A stretch of 64,000 nt of DNA from Candidatus Palauibacter poriticola (GTDB taxonomy: Bacteria; Gemmatimonadota; Gemmatimonadetes; Palauibacterales; Palauibacteraceae). A program made the translations under genes and the position numbers. Every line of letters begins with the position of its first letter. The stretch's first letter is position 1. This document shows positions 8,518 to 17,119 of this stretch, piece after piece. The notes beneath the pieces were generated by a model. That model had not been told where the DNA came from. It did not search any database and was given only the letters and a program-made list of their open reading frames with translations. The stretch lies in the NCBI GenBank assembly GCA_012270965.1, contig JAAXHJ010000041.1, forward strand, positions 1 to 64,000, given 5' to 3'.

Positions 8518-9371
8518 CGGCTCGTTCGTCGCTGGCCGTGCTCGGGGCCGGCACGATGGGACACGGGATCGCCCAAGTCGCGGCGATGTCGGGCTACGAC
8601 ACGCGTCTGTTCGACGTCATGCCCGAGGCGCTTGAGACGGCGCGCGCGCGCATCGAAGCCAACCTCCGCAAGGGGATCCAGCGGGGGAAGGTCACGCCCG
8701 AAGAGCGCGACCGCGCGCTGGAGGGGTTGTCGTACAGCCGGTATCTGGGCGAAGCGGCCGACGGGGTCGGGATCGCGATCGAAGCCGTACCCGAAAGGAT
8801 CGATGTCAAGCAGAAGATCCTCGCGAAGTGCGGGGAGGCGGCCGCCGACGACGCGCTGCTCGCCACGAACACCTCCTCCCTCTCCATCACCGCCCTAGCC
8901 GAGGGGCTTCCGTCGCCCGACCGCGTGATCGGGATGCACTTCTTCAACCCCGCCCACATCATGGCGCTCGTCGAGATCGTGCGCGGGGCGGAGACGTCCG
9001 ACGAAACCGTCGCGAGGGCGCGCGTGGTCGCCGAACGCCTCGGGAAGACACCGATCGTCATCGCGGATTCGCCCGGCTTCGCCTCGTCGCGCCTCGGGCT
9101 CGCGCTCGGACTGGAGGCGATCCGCATGGTGGAGGAGGGCCTGGCGAGCCCGGAGGACATCGACACCGCGATGATGCTCGGCTACCGGCATCCCGTGGGA
9201 CCGCTGAAGCTGGGAGACCTCGTCGGACTCGACGTCCGGCTCGACATCGCCCGCTACCTGCACGGGGCGCTGGAGTCGCCGGTGTTCGAACCCCCCGCCC
9301 TGCTCGAACGGATGGTGGCGGGGGGTCGTCTCGGCCGGAAGAGCGGACGCGGCTTCTACCGCTGGGATTGA
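8514..9371 (+). CDS. 3-hydroxyacyl-CoA dehydrogenase (PaaH/Hbd-like)
   Basis: 285 residues from ATG 8514, overlapping the acetyltransferase stop (ATGA). The NAD-binding loop is GAGTMGHGIAQVAA near the N-terminus. The catalytic His lies in GMHFFNPAHIMALVEIV, with the Asn partner region TNTSSLSITALA before it. The C-terminal dimerisation domain ends in GRLGRKSGRGFYRWD, the usual family ending. It oxidises 3-hydroxyacyl-CoA to 3-oxoacyl-CoA with NAD, supplying the thiolase two genes upstream. Confidence 0.94.
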   Translation: MTARSSLAVLGAGTMGHGIAQVAAMSGYDTRLFDVMPEALETARARIEANLRKGIQRGKVTPEERDRALEGLSYSRYLGEAADGVGIAIEAVPERIDVKQKILAKCGEAAADDALLATNTSSLSITALAEGLPSPDRVIGMHFFNPAHIMALVEIVRGAETSDETVARARVVAERLGKTPIVIADSPGFASSRLGLALGLEAIRMVEEGLASPEDIDTAMMLGYRHPVGPLKLGDLVGLDVRLDIARYLHGALESPVFEPPALLERMVAGGRLGRKSGRGFYRWD

Positions 9372-9417
9372 CGCCTGGCGGGGCTTTTCCGCGGGCTGCC
9401 AACACGAGGAGACACTT

Positions 9418-10773
9418 GTGAGCAACGTACAGACTGCCCCGCAGACGTCCTCGACGCGCGCCGCCGGCGCCGCGCCAACGGCGGAATCCCGGACGCGCAC
9501 GCTGACCGCGGCCCAGAGCGACTACCTCTATCCATGGGTCCGTCCCTACTACGGAGAGCCCCTCGCGCTCGCCCGGGGCGAGGGCGTGTGGCTCACGGAC
9601 GTGGACGGCAACGAATACCTGGATCTGTTCGCGGGCATCCTCACGACATCGGTCGGGCACTGCAACCCGACGGTCGTCGAGGCGGCGCGCGCGCAGATGG
9701 AGCGGCTAGGGCACACCTCGGCTCTCTACGTGACCAAAGGCCAGATCGAGGCCGCCCGCTCGCTGGCGGAGATCACGCCGGGGGCCCTCCGCACGACCTG
9801 CTTCACGAACAGCGGCACGGAGGCGGTCGAATCCGCGGTCGCGACGGCGCGTCTGTACACGGGCCGTCACGAGATCGTGGCGCTGCGGCTCTCCTACTCC
9901 GGCAGGAGCACGCTCACGAGTCACATGACGGCTCAGGGCGCCTGGCGTCTCCCCGGCGGAGGCGTCGACGGGGTCGTCCACGCGCGGTCGCCCTACCTCT
10001 ACCGCTCTCCGGTCGGCACCGGCCCCGAGGCGACGGATTTCTTCATCGACGACCTCGTGGAAGTCATCGAGACGACGACGGGCGGGAAGCCGGCCGCCTT
10101 CTTCGCCGAGACCATCCAGGGCGTGGCGGGCGTCATCGTGCCGCCCCCCGACTACTTCCGGAGGGCGGCGGAGGTCATCCGGAGCTACGGGGGCCTGTTC
10201 GTCATCGACGAGGTACAGGCCGGCTTCGGCCGGACCGGGAACCGCTGGTTCGGGATCGAACACTGGGGCGTCGAGCCGGACATCATGGTGATGGCCAAGG
10301 GGATCGCGAACGGATTCCCGGTGGGGGCGACCGTGACGCGGCCGGAGATCGCCGAGGCGTGGCAGGGGCCTTCGATCTCGACGTACGGGGGCAACTCGAT
10401 CTCGATGGCGGCGATGGTCGCCACGCTGGGCGTGATGAGGGGCGAGAACGTGCCGGCCCGCGCCGCCGAGCGGGGGGCGCAGCTTCGCGCCGGACTCGAG
10501 GCGCTGAGGAGCGCGCACGACTGGATCGGCGAGGTGCGCGGAATGGGGTTGATGCAGGGCATCGAGATGGTCGAGCACCGCGCCGGGAGGGCACCGGACG
10601 GCGGACGTGCCGGGGCGCTGCTCGAGGCGGCCCGCGAGCAGCGCCTGCTCATCGGGCGGGGCGGGCTGAACGGGCATGTGATCCGCATCGGGCCGTCGCT
10701 CCTGATCACCGAAGACGAGATGGCCGAGGGCCTCCGACGCCTCGCGGCCGCCTGCCAACGGATCGACGGCTGA
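9418..10773 (+). CDS. Class III PLP-dependent aminotransferase
   Basis: 451 residues from GTG 9418 with GAGGAGA just upstream. The family pattern is clear: GVWLTDVDGNEYLDLFAGI at the N-terminus, TNSGTEAVESAVATAR for phosphate binding, FVIDEVQAGFGRTG with the PLP-contacting Asp, and MAKGIANGFPVGA with the Schiff-base Lys. The closest groups are alanine-glyoxylate aminotransferase 2 and 4-aminobutyrate/omega-amino-acid transaminases. Its place after the beta-oxidation genes suggests it removes an amino group from an amino acid whose carbon skeleton then enters the CoA pathway (inference). Confidence 0.9.
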   Translation: MSNVQTAPQTSSTRAAGAAPTAESRTRTLTAAQSDYLYPWVRPYYGEPLALARGEGVWLTDVDGNEYLDLFAGILTTSVGHCNPTVVEAARAQMERLGHTSALYVTKGQIEAARSLAEITPGALRTTCFTNSGTEAVESAVATARLYTGRHEIVALRLSYSGRSTLTSHMTAQGAWRLPGGGVDGVVHARSPYLYRSPVGTGPEATDFFIDDLVEVIETTTGGKPAAFFAETIQGVAGVIVPPPDYFRRAAEVIRSYGGLFVIDEVQAGFGRTGNRWFGIEHWGVEPDIMVMAKGIANGFPVGATVTRPEIAEAWQGPSISTYGGNSISMAAMVATLGVMRGENVPARAAERGAQLRAGLEALRSAHDWIGEVRGMGLMQGIEMVEHRAGRAPDGGRAGALLEAAREQRLLIGRGGLNGHVIRIGPSLLITEDEMAEGLRRLAAACQRIDG

Positions 10774-10804
10774 CCCGGCCGGCCACGCGCGACGGCCTCT
10801 GGGC

Positions 10805-11743
10805 ATGAGCCGTCTCGCCGGGCGCGTTGCGATTGTGACGGGCGCCGGCCGCGGTATCGGCCGGGCCCACGCGCTCGCACTGGCGGCCGGCGGGGCGAGC
10901 GTCGTCGTCAACGACCTCGGCACGGGCGTTCACGGCGATGGCGCCGATGGCGGCCCGGCCGAATCCGTCTGCGCCGAGATCCGGGCCGGCGGCGGCCAGG
11001 CCGTGGCCAGCCATCACGACGTTTCCGACTGGACCGCCGCCCGCGACCTCATCGCCCTCGCGGTCGACTCCTTCGGCGGACTCGACGTGCTCGTGAACAA
11101 CGCCGGCATCCTCCGCGACCGCGCCTTCTTCAACATGTCGGAAGACGAGTGGGACGCGGTCGTGGCCGTCCATCTCAAGGGCCACGCCGCCCCCAGCCGC
11201 CACGCGCTGGCCTGGTGGCGCGCCGAAGCGAAGGCCTCCCGCCCGCGCGCCGCCTCGGTCATTCACACCACCTCCTCCTCCGGGCTGTGCGGCAACTTCG
11301 GACAGGCGAACTACGCGGCCGCAAAGATGGGCATCGTCGGCCTCTCGAAGGTTCTCTCCATCGAGGGAGCCGCGTATGGCGTCCGCTCGAACGTGATCTC
11401 GCCCTCGGCGCGGACGCGCATGGTTGCCGGGATGACCGGCGCCGACCAACTGGGCGAGCCGGACGAGACCGGATACGACCCGTACGGGCCCGGGCACATC
11501 GCCGCGCTTGCGGCGTGGCTCGCGGAGGCCGACTGCCCGGCCCGCGACCAGATCTTCCACGTCTCCGGACGGCGAGTCCGCGTCTTGGAAGTCCCCCGCA
11601 TCGCGTCCGAGGCCCGCTCGGAGCGCGACTTCACCCCATCGACGCTTGCCAACGCGCTGGCGGACCGCCTTGTCACTCCCCTCGGCGCCTTCGACTTGAT
11701 CCTCGGAGCAAGCCACTGTTCGGCCAAGGACGCTCCGGCATGA
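10805..11743 (+). CDS. Short-chain dehydrogenase/reductase, MFE-2-like
   Basis: 312 residues. The cofactor loop is TGAGRGIGRAHALALA, followed by VVNDLGTGVHGDG, an arrangement typical of the dehydrogenase domain of peroxisomal multifunctional enzyme 2 and its bacterial relatives. NNAG, a Ser-rich strand (TTSSSG) and the active-site Tyr/Lys in NYAAAKMG are present. The last ~60 residues extend beyond the basic fold, as in that subgroup. It likely oxidises a 3-hydroxyacyl-CoA, giving a second dehydrogenase in the cluster. It starts 32 bases after the aminotransferase. Confidence 0.88.
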   Translation: MSRLAGRVAIVTGAGRGIGRAHALALAAGGASVVVNDLGTGVHGDGADGGPAESVCAEIRAGGGQAVASHHDVSDWTAARDLIALAVDSFGGLDVLVNNAGILRDRAFFNMSEDEWDAVVAVHLKGHAAPSRHALAWWRAEAKASRPRAASVIHTTSSSGLCGNFGQANYAAAKMGIVGLSKVLSIEGAAYGVRSNVISPSARTRMVAGMTGADQLGEPDETGYDPYGPGHIAALAAWLAEADCPARDQIFHVSGRRVRVLEVPRIASEARSERDFTPSTLANALADRLVTPLGAFDLILGASHCSAKDAPA

Positions 11744-11955
11744 AGCCCCAGGCATCCGGGGCCGGTGTCGGCGGGCCAGCCGCGACGCCGACCTGTAGCC
11801 GGCGGGCCGACAGGTCCACCGAGATAGCCTTGCGCGAGGGCGTTGACGATCTTCGATGAGGGCACGAGGTTCCGCCGCGCGGGCCGGGGCCGACCGGTCG
11901 TGTGAATCGGAGTCGCCGTGCTGGAATCCGGCGCATAGGAAAGGGGAGGGCGACG
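11744..11955. other. Intergenic stretch
   Basis: These 212 bases lie between the SDR and creatininase-like genes. I see no gene. A GGGGAGGG ribosome-binding site closes the stretch at 11943-11950. Confidence 0.5.
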
Positions 11956-12867
11956 ATGAGGCGCACCCGTTCGATCTTGACCATCCTGGCCACCTTGGTG
12001 GCGATCCCCCTCGCGGTCCCCGGCGGAGTCATGGGGCAGAACCCGGAGATGACGCCGGAGGAGCGGGCCCGTCTCATGGCGGAGTACGAGGCCCGGATCG
12101 ACGCCGAACTCGTGTCGGAGCGCCCGATCGAGAGGTTCGACTCGATCTGGATCGAGGAACTCACGTGGATGGAAGTCCGCGACATGATGGCAGACGGCTA
12201 CGACATCGCGATCATCTCCACGGGCGGGATCGAGCAGAACGGGCCGTACGTCGCCACGGGCAAGCACAACTACGTGCTGCAGGGGACGTGCGAGGCCATC
12301 GCCCGGGAGCTGGGCAAGGCGCTCTGCGCGCCGATTGTGAAGCTCGTTCCCGAGGGGAACATCGACGCACCCTCGGGCCACATGCGCTACCCCGGCACGA
12401 TCTCGCTCCGCCAAGAGACCTTCGAGGCGGTGCTGGATGACGTCGCCTCCAGCCTCCGGGCGCACGGTTTCGAGCACATCGTCTTCATCGGCGACAGCGG
12501 CGGAAACGTGCAGGGGATGGCGAACGTCGCGGCAAGGCTCAACGAGCGCTGGGACGACGCCCACGCCCATCACATCCCCGAGTACTACCGTTACGGAGGC
12601 GGGGAATTCCTCGAGTCCGAGCTGGGGATCGTGGAGACGGAGAACGACGGCATCCACGACAGCTTCGGCATCACGAGCCTGATGATGACGGTCGACCCCA
12701 CAGTGGTCCGCTACGAGCAGCGCGTGAAGGCGGGGCTCGCGAAGATCAACGGCGTCCCGATCGCCCCGAAGGAGGAGACGATCAAGATCGGCCTCAAGCT
12801 GCGGGCCTACCGGACCGCGCTCACCGTCGAGAAGGTCCGCGAGTCCATCGCCAACGCCGGCATGTAG
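11956..12867 (+). CDS. Exported creatininase-family protein with altered metal ligands
   Basis: 303 residues from ATG 11956, chosen for GGGGAGGG upstream and the signal peptide MRRTRSILTILATLVAIPLA that follows, cleaved near VMG-QN. The creatininase fold is recognised from ISTGGIEQNGPYVA, PSGHMRYPGTISLR and the GDSGGN strand. In characterised creatininases the first motif is E-x-H with Asp nine residues later. Here Glu93 is kept but the His is Asn95 and the Asp is His104, so the metal site is rearranged or lost. Hydrolysis of a cyclic amide or N-glycoside in the periplasm is possible, but the substrate is unknown. Confidence 0.8.
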   Translation: MRRTRSILTILATLVAIPLAVPGGVMGQNPEMTPEERARLMAEYEARIDAELVSERPIERFDSIWIEELTWMEVRDMMADGYDIAIISTGGIEQNGPYVATGKHNYVLQGTCEAIARELGKALCAPIVKLVPEGNIDAPSGHMRYPGTISLRQETFEAVLDDVASSLRAHGFEHIVFIGDSGGNVQGMANVAARLNERWDDAHAHHIPEYYRYGGGEFLESELGIVETENDGIHDSFGITSLMMTVDPTVVRYEQRVKAGLAKINGVPIAPKEETIKIGLKLRAYRTALTVEKVRESIANAGM

Positions 12868-12897
12868 CGCGCTCAGCCTCGCCGACCCGGCCCGCAC

Positions 12898-12935
12898 GGC
12901 TCCCGATCCCACGCGCGGCTCCCGATCCCACGCGC
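12898..12935. repeat. Perfect 19-base tandem duplication
   Basis: GGCTCCCGATCCCACGCGC occurs twice head to tail (12898-12916 and 12917-12935), 31 bases after the creatininase-like gene's stop. The rest of the 156-base gap before the next gene shows nothing recognisable. Confidence 0.92.
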
Positions 12936-13023
12936 GGCACGATCCGCGCGGGTGCGTTGAATCTCACCACCCCCCGCGAGGCGTAACGGTTCTTTTCGGC
13001 CCCGGTCCAAGGAAGAAGGACGA

Positions 13024-14100
13024 GTGGCGAGTCCCCAACCGAGTTCCCCCATCCCCGCGCGAAGCAAGCTCGCCGTCGGCGCGCTCGCCTTTGGCGGGCT
13101 CACCGCGCTGGGGCTCGTGGCGCTCATCCGGTGGCGCCCTCCCGCGGAACTCGACAGCATCCTCGTCCGCATCACGCCGGGATTCGCCGTGGCCCTGCTC
13201 GCCCTGCTCGCATTGGATTTCACGCTGGGGGGCCTCCGATATCGCCTGCTCCTCGACGGCCGCGTCTTTTCGCGCGTCTCGCTCTGGCACTGCATGCGGG
13301 CGAACTGGGCGAACATGCTGCTGGGCGCGATCACGCCGGCGCAGACGGGCGGCGGCGCGGCGCAGCTCTACGTGTTGTGCCGCCGCGGGGCGCGGTTGTC
13401 CGAGGCGATTCTCGCCTCACTGCTGACGTTCGTCGCCACGCTGCTCTTCTTCGCGCTCGGCGGCTTCGTCGCGCTGGCGCTCCTGCCGGGCGAGGCCTTG
13501 TCGCGCGGCGTCCTGATCGCGCTCGCCGTCACGGTTGCGGCCGTCACGGCGCTCGCGGGCCTGCTCATCTCGGCCGTCGCCGCCCGGCGGCGCACCGTTC
13601 GGCTAATCCGACGCTTCCTCAACTGGGTATCGAGACGGAGAACGCGGGGCCGGCGCTGGGCGGCGGCGGGCCGGCAGGTGCTGAGCCGGGAGGTCGAGCG
13701 GCTGGTCGCCGGGCTGCGGGCGGTCGCCTCGCGCGGCAAAGGGACGCTCGCGTGGGTGTGCCTCGCAACCGCGCTGCTCTACTTCAACAAATACCTCATG
13801 GGCTACGTCCTCGCCGTCGCGCTCCAGGGGCCGGTCGACCTCTCCTTCGTCGGACTCCAGCTTCTGCAACACATCGTCCTCTACTTCTCGCCCACACCGG
13901 GCGCCTCGGGCGTCGCCGAGGCCTCGACGGGGTTGCTGATGAATCGAGTGCTCCTCGCCGAGGTGACGGTACTGTGGGTCGTGGGCTGGCGGCTGCTCAC
14001 GACGTTCCTGGGTACGATACTGGGGGTGTTCGTGCTGCTCTCCGAGGCGCGGCGGCACGTCGATGACGTCCGGGCCGGGGAGAAGGGGGCGGCGGCGTGA
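13024..14100 (+). CDS. Lysylphosphatidylglycerol synthase TM-region / flippase-like membrane protein
   Basis: 358 residues from GTG 13024, with GGAAGAAGGA upstream. Seven to eight membrane segments are visible. The LPG_synthase_TM family (UPF0104, AglD2-like) is suggested by WANMLLGAITPAQTGGGAAQLYVL and by the later TPGASGVAEASTGLLM, which correspond to the family's two conserved P-x-x-G/GG stretches. No aminoacyltransferase domain is attached. Such proteins are thought to move lipid-linked molecules across the inner membrane. It overlaps the phospholipase-D-like gene by four bases (GTGA), so both probably act in lipid handling. Confidence 0.8.
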   Translation: MASPQPSSPIPARSKLAVGALAFGGLTALGLVALIRWRPPAELDSILVRITPGFAVALLALLALDFTLGGLRYRLLLDGRVFSRVSLWHCMRANWANMLLGAITPAQTGGGAAQLYVLCRRGARLSEAILASLLTFVATLLFFALGGFVALALLPGEALSRGVLIALAVTVAAVTALAGLLISAVAARRRTVRLIRRFLNWVSRRRTRGRRWAAAGRQVLSREVERLVAGLRAVASRGKGTLAWVCLATALLYFNKYLMGYVLAVALQGPVDLSFVGLQLLQHIVLYFSPTPGASGVAEASTGLLMNRVLLAEVTVLWVVGWRLLTTFLGTILGVFVLLSEARRHVDDVRAGEKGAAA

Positions 14101-15317
14101 GCGGGACACGCGCGTGGACCTCGGCGACGGCTGCGAGGACCCCTCCGGCCCCTCGGCCGAAACCCGCTTCGATGCGACTCTGCCTCGGCGGGGCCGAGTT
14201 CTGGCAACACCTCGGACGCGACATCCGCGCGGCGCGCGACTACGTCTACATACAGACGCTCTCCTTCGAGGGCGACGCGGCCGGGCTGGGCCTGGCGGAA
14301 GCATTGCTGGCCTGCGAAGCGCCGCGGAGGCGCATCGTCGCCGACGCCGTGACGAAGTACCTCATCAACGATCGGTTCATCGGCCTGCCGCGGGCGCGGC
14401 GCGACCCGGCCCTGCAGCGCGAGGTCGCCGCCACCGGTGAGATGTGCGACCGGCTGGAACGCGGCGGGGTGCCCGTCAGGTTCACGTGGCCCGTGGGGCG
14501 GCGATTTCACCGACTCATCGCCCGCAACCACAAGAAGCTGATCGCGATCGACGACCGGATCGCCTACCTGGGCGGCATCAACTTCAGCGACCACAACTTT
14601 GCTTGGCACGACTTCATGGTCCGGATCGAGAGCCCCGGGATCGCGGCCTTCCTGCGCGAGAACTTCGAACACACGTGGCGGGGGCACGACCGGGCGGCCG
14701 CCGCGGAGATCTGCGGCGACGAGATCGTGATCGGCGAAGGCCGGGGCAACGCCGGGCTGCGCGACGCGGTCTCCCGCGCGCTCGACCGGGCGAGCGAGCG
14801 GATCATCGTCCAGTGTCCGTATGTCAGCGAGCCGTTCTGGAGCGCTCTCGGCCGGGCGCACCGCCGCGGCGTACACGTCACGGTCATGATGCCGGAGGAG
14901 CACAACCGGGCCGTCATGAAGTGGGGCACGCTCGACGCCTCGCGACGCGAAGGCTTCGAGATCCTCATGCTGCCCGGCCCCATGACCCACGCAAAGGTGA
15001 TGCGGATCGACGACGCGCTCGTGCTCGGCTCGGCGAACTTCGACTACGTGAGCTTTCGCATCCAGCCGGAGGTCATCCTCATCACCCGTGCGCCCGATCT
15101 CGTGCGCGAGGTCGGAGAACGCGTACTCGAACCCGATCTCGCGCGGTGCCGCGAGCCGGCCCGGGAGCGACGGCAGCGGTGGCGCGAGCGGCTGGGGGGC
15201 GTCGCCATGCGCGCGCTGGAGCCGCTTTCGGGCTGGGTCCGTGAGCGCCGGCCGGGTCCGATCCCGCTCGCGACGTGGCGCGACGGACTCGGGCCCCCGG
15301 GCCCCGGCCAGCGTTAG
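14097..15317 (+). CDS. Phospholipase D family, cardiolipin-synthase-like enzyme
   Basis: 406 residues from GTG 14097. Two HKD motifs are present: NHKKLIAIDD followed by IAYLGGINF, and HAKVMRIDD followed by LVLGSANFDYVS. Together they form one active site that transfers phosphatidyl groups, as in cardiolipin synthases. The usual two N-terminal membrane segments are missing, so it resembles the ClsB-like or shorter group. The true start could be the Met of MRLCLGGAEF about 24 residues later. It is translationally coupled to the flippase-like gene. The C-terminal ~50 residues are Arg-rich. Confidence 0.87.
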   Translation: MSGTRAWTSATAARTPPAPRPKPASMRLCLGGAEFWQHLGRDIRAARDYVYIQTLSFEGDAAGLGLAEALLACEAPRRRIVADAVTKYLINDRFIGLPRARRDPALQREVAATGEMCDRLERGGVPVRFTWPVGRRFHRLIARNHKKLIAIDDRIAYLGGINFSDHNFAWHDFMVRIESPGIAAFLRENFEHTWRGHDRAAAAEICGDEIVIGEGRGNAGLRDAVSRALDRASERIIVQCPYVSEPFWSALGRAHRRGVHVTVMMPEEHNRAVMKWGTLDASRREGFEILMLPGPMTHAKVMRIDDALVLGSANFDYVSFRIQPEVILITRAPDLVREVGERVLEPDLARCREPARERRQRWRERLGGVAMRALEPLSGWVRERRPGPIPLATWRDGLGPPGPGQR

Positions 15318-15334
15318 CGTTGCGCGAACAGCCT

Positions 15335-15406
15335 CCCGACCCCATCTTTATGCCAATTCAAAATTGGATCTTGAACTAGCCTAAGGGAATCGGGGTCGGA
15401 CACCAA
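15335..15406. promoter_or_regulatory. AT-rich palindromic region before the ATPase gene
   Basis: A GC-poor patch holds the palindrome CCAATT-CAA-AATTGG (15353-15367), nested inside an outer inverted repeat CCGACCCC (15336-15343) and GGGGTCGG (15392-15399). The composition differs sharply from neighbouring DNA. It could be an operator, a promoter hairpin or the boundary of an inserted cassette. Confidence 0.6.
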
Positions 15407-17119
15407 ATGATTGTTCGAGATCTTGCACCGCTGCTCACGCGGGCGGCCACGAGGATGCCGGTCGTGACGCTCACGGGGCCAAGGCAGAGCGGCAAGACGA
15501 CGCTGTGTCAGGCGCTGTTTCCCGAATACGCCTACCGGACGCTTGAGGCACCGGACACGAGAGCCCTGGCGCTCGACGACCCTCGGACCTTCCTGGGGCA
15601 GCTCCCCGACGGCGCCATAATCGATGAGATACAGCGCGCGCCGGATCTTCTGTCCTACCTGCAGGGCGTCGTTGACGACGATCCGGCTCCCGGCCGCTGG
15701 ATCCTCACCGGCTCCCAGAACCTGCTTCTGCTGGAATCCGCCAGTCAGTCGCTGGCCGGACGCACCGCACTGCATGAACTACCGCCGCTGACGTGGGGGG
15801 AGATCCGACGTTTCGCCCCGCATCCCGCGAGCTTGGATGAAGCGGTCTTCGCCGGCAGCTATCCGCGCATCTTCGACCAGAGGCTCGACCCGACCGCGTG
15901 GCTCAGCGCGTACACCGCCACGTATCTGGAACGGGACGTGCGGACGATCGTCAACGTCGGCGACCTCACGACGTTTCAGCGCTTCGTCGAACTGTGTGCG
16001 GGCCGCACCGGTCAACTTCTCAACTACTCCTCGCTCGCGAACGACTGCGGGATCTCCCAGCCAACGGCCAAGAAGTGGATCAGCGTCCTCGAGGCAAGCT
16101 TCATCGTCTTCCGTCTGCCCGCGTTCCACGGCAACATCCGCAAGCGCCTCGTGAAGGCGCCCAAACTCTACTTCTGCGACACCGGCCTGACCTGCTGGCT
16201 CCTAGGCATCCACGAATTGCGCCACCTTCGTTCCCATCCTCTGCGCGGGGCCATCTTCGAGACCTGGGTCGTCTCGGAGACGCTGAAGAACCGGACCAAC
16301 CGGGGTCGCGGTCTGCGCGGCATGGCGTTCTATCGGGACCGAAACGGCGTCGAAGTAGATCTGGTGATAGACCACCCGGAAGAGCGGACCCTGGTGGAGG
16401 CGAAGTCCGCAGCTACGGCTTCGTCGGAAATGCTCCGCTCCGCCCGGCGTGTGCGAGACCGACTCTGCGGCCCGGTCGCCACCGGCCTCATCGTCGTGTA
16501 CGGCGGCGATGACCGGCAGCAACTGATCGATGGCGAACTCCTGCCGTGGCGGATGGTGCGCGCCTCAGCCCTGCGCGACGCCGGGGCGATCGTTCAGGTC
16601 ATGTCGCGAGGGCGGCCGGTCGCTGGTGCGGACGTGCTCGCGCTCTTTCCGAACAAGACGCACAAGTCGGCGAAAACCGACGAGGATGGTACGGCGTTCT
16701 TCGACCTGCACACGATTCACCTGCCCATGACGGTATTCGTCGCCGCCCCGGGCTTCGCCGCCTTGCTGGAGCGCGAGTGGATCCCGGCCGAGCGGAAGAT
16801 CGCGCTCGAACTCACGGCTCTACCCGGGGGAGGGGGAGTCATCATCCCCCAAGCCACCGGGTACATCCCCGGACTGGCCAGCCGCCTGAATCCGATTCGG
16901 GACTCGCACGATCGTACGTATCTGTACGCGGACAACGTTGCCATCGATGGAGGGCGGCAGCAGCCTGTGCACTTCGATCCGGGCGAGGAACTTCACTTGG
17001 AGGACGCGGATGGCAGTGAGCGCCGGATCCGCATCCTCGACATCGTCGGCCGGTCTGCGTTGGTCGAATATCGCCGCGAGCCCCACGGCGATCCTTCCGG
17101 CCAAGGTTGGGGGCCATGA
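15407..17119 (+). CDS. AAA ATPase with DUF4143 and an extra beta-rich C-terminal extension
   Basis: 570 residues. Walker A is GPRQSGKTT (residues 24-32) and Walker B GAIIDEIQR (69-77). DUF4143 follows, with the winged-helix-like NYSSLANDCGISQPTAKKWI and the nuclease-like strand FYRDRNGVEVDLVID...LVEAKS; it normally ends the protein near GLIVVYGGD at ~370. Here another ~180 residues follow. They contain a carboxypeptidase-regulatory-like piece (GRPVAGADVLALFP, KTDEDGTAFFDL) and a segment TGYIPGLASRLNPIRD...RTYLYADNVAID with DADGSERRIRILDIVGRSALVEY. I do not recognise the last segment. DUF4143 ATPases are common mobile cargo of unknown function. The stop overlaps the ATG of the transporter gene (ATGA), which implies coupled expression. 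Confidence 0.85.
   Translation: MIVRDLAPLLTRAATRMPVVTLTGPRQSGKTTLCQALFPEYAYRTLEAPDTRALALDDPRTFLGQLPDGAIIDEIQRAPDLLSYLQGVVDDDPAPGRWILTGSQNLLLLESASQSLAGRTALHELPPLTWGEIRRFAPHPASLDEAVFAGSYPRIFDQRLDPTAWLSAYTATYLERDVRTIVNVGDLTTFQRFVELCAGRTGQLLNYSSLANDCGISQPTAKKWISVLEASFIVFRLPAFHGNIRKRLVKAPKLYFCDTGLTCWLLGIHELRHLRSHPLRGAIFETWVVSETLKNRTNRGRGLRGMAFYRDRNGVEVDLVIDHPEERTLVEAKSAATASSEMLRSARRVRDRLCGPVATGLIVVYGGDDRQQLIDGELLPWRMVRASALRDAGAIVQVMSRGRPVAGADVLALFPNKTHKSAKTDEDGTAFFDLHTIHLPMTVFVAAPGFAALLEREWIPAERKIALELTALPGGGGVIIPQATGYIPGLASRLNPIRDSHDRTYLYADNVAIDGGRQQPVHFDPGEELHLEDADGSERRIRILDIVGRSALVEYRREPHGDPSGQGWGP

Noticed and set aside
11673..12185. Minus-strand frame spanning the gap before the creatininase gene
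   Set aside because: Mostly antisense to the SDR and creatininase genes; the part in the gap has no recognisable motif.
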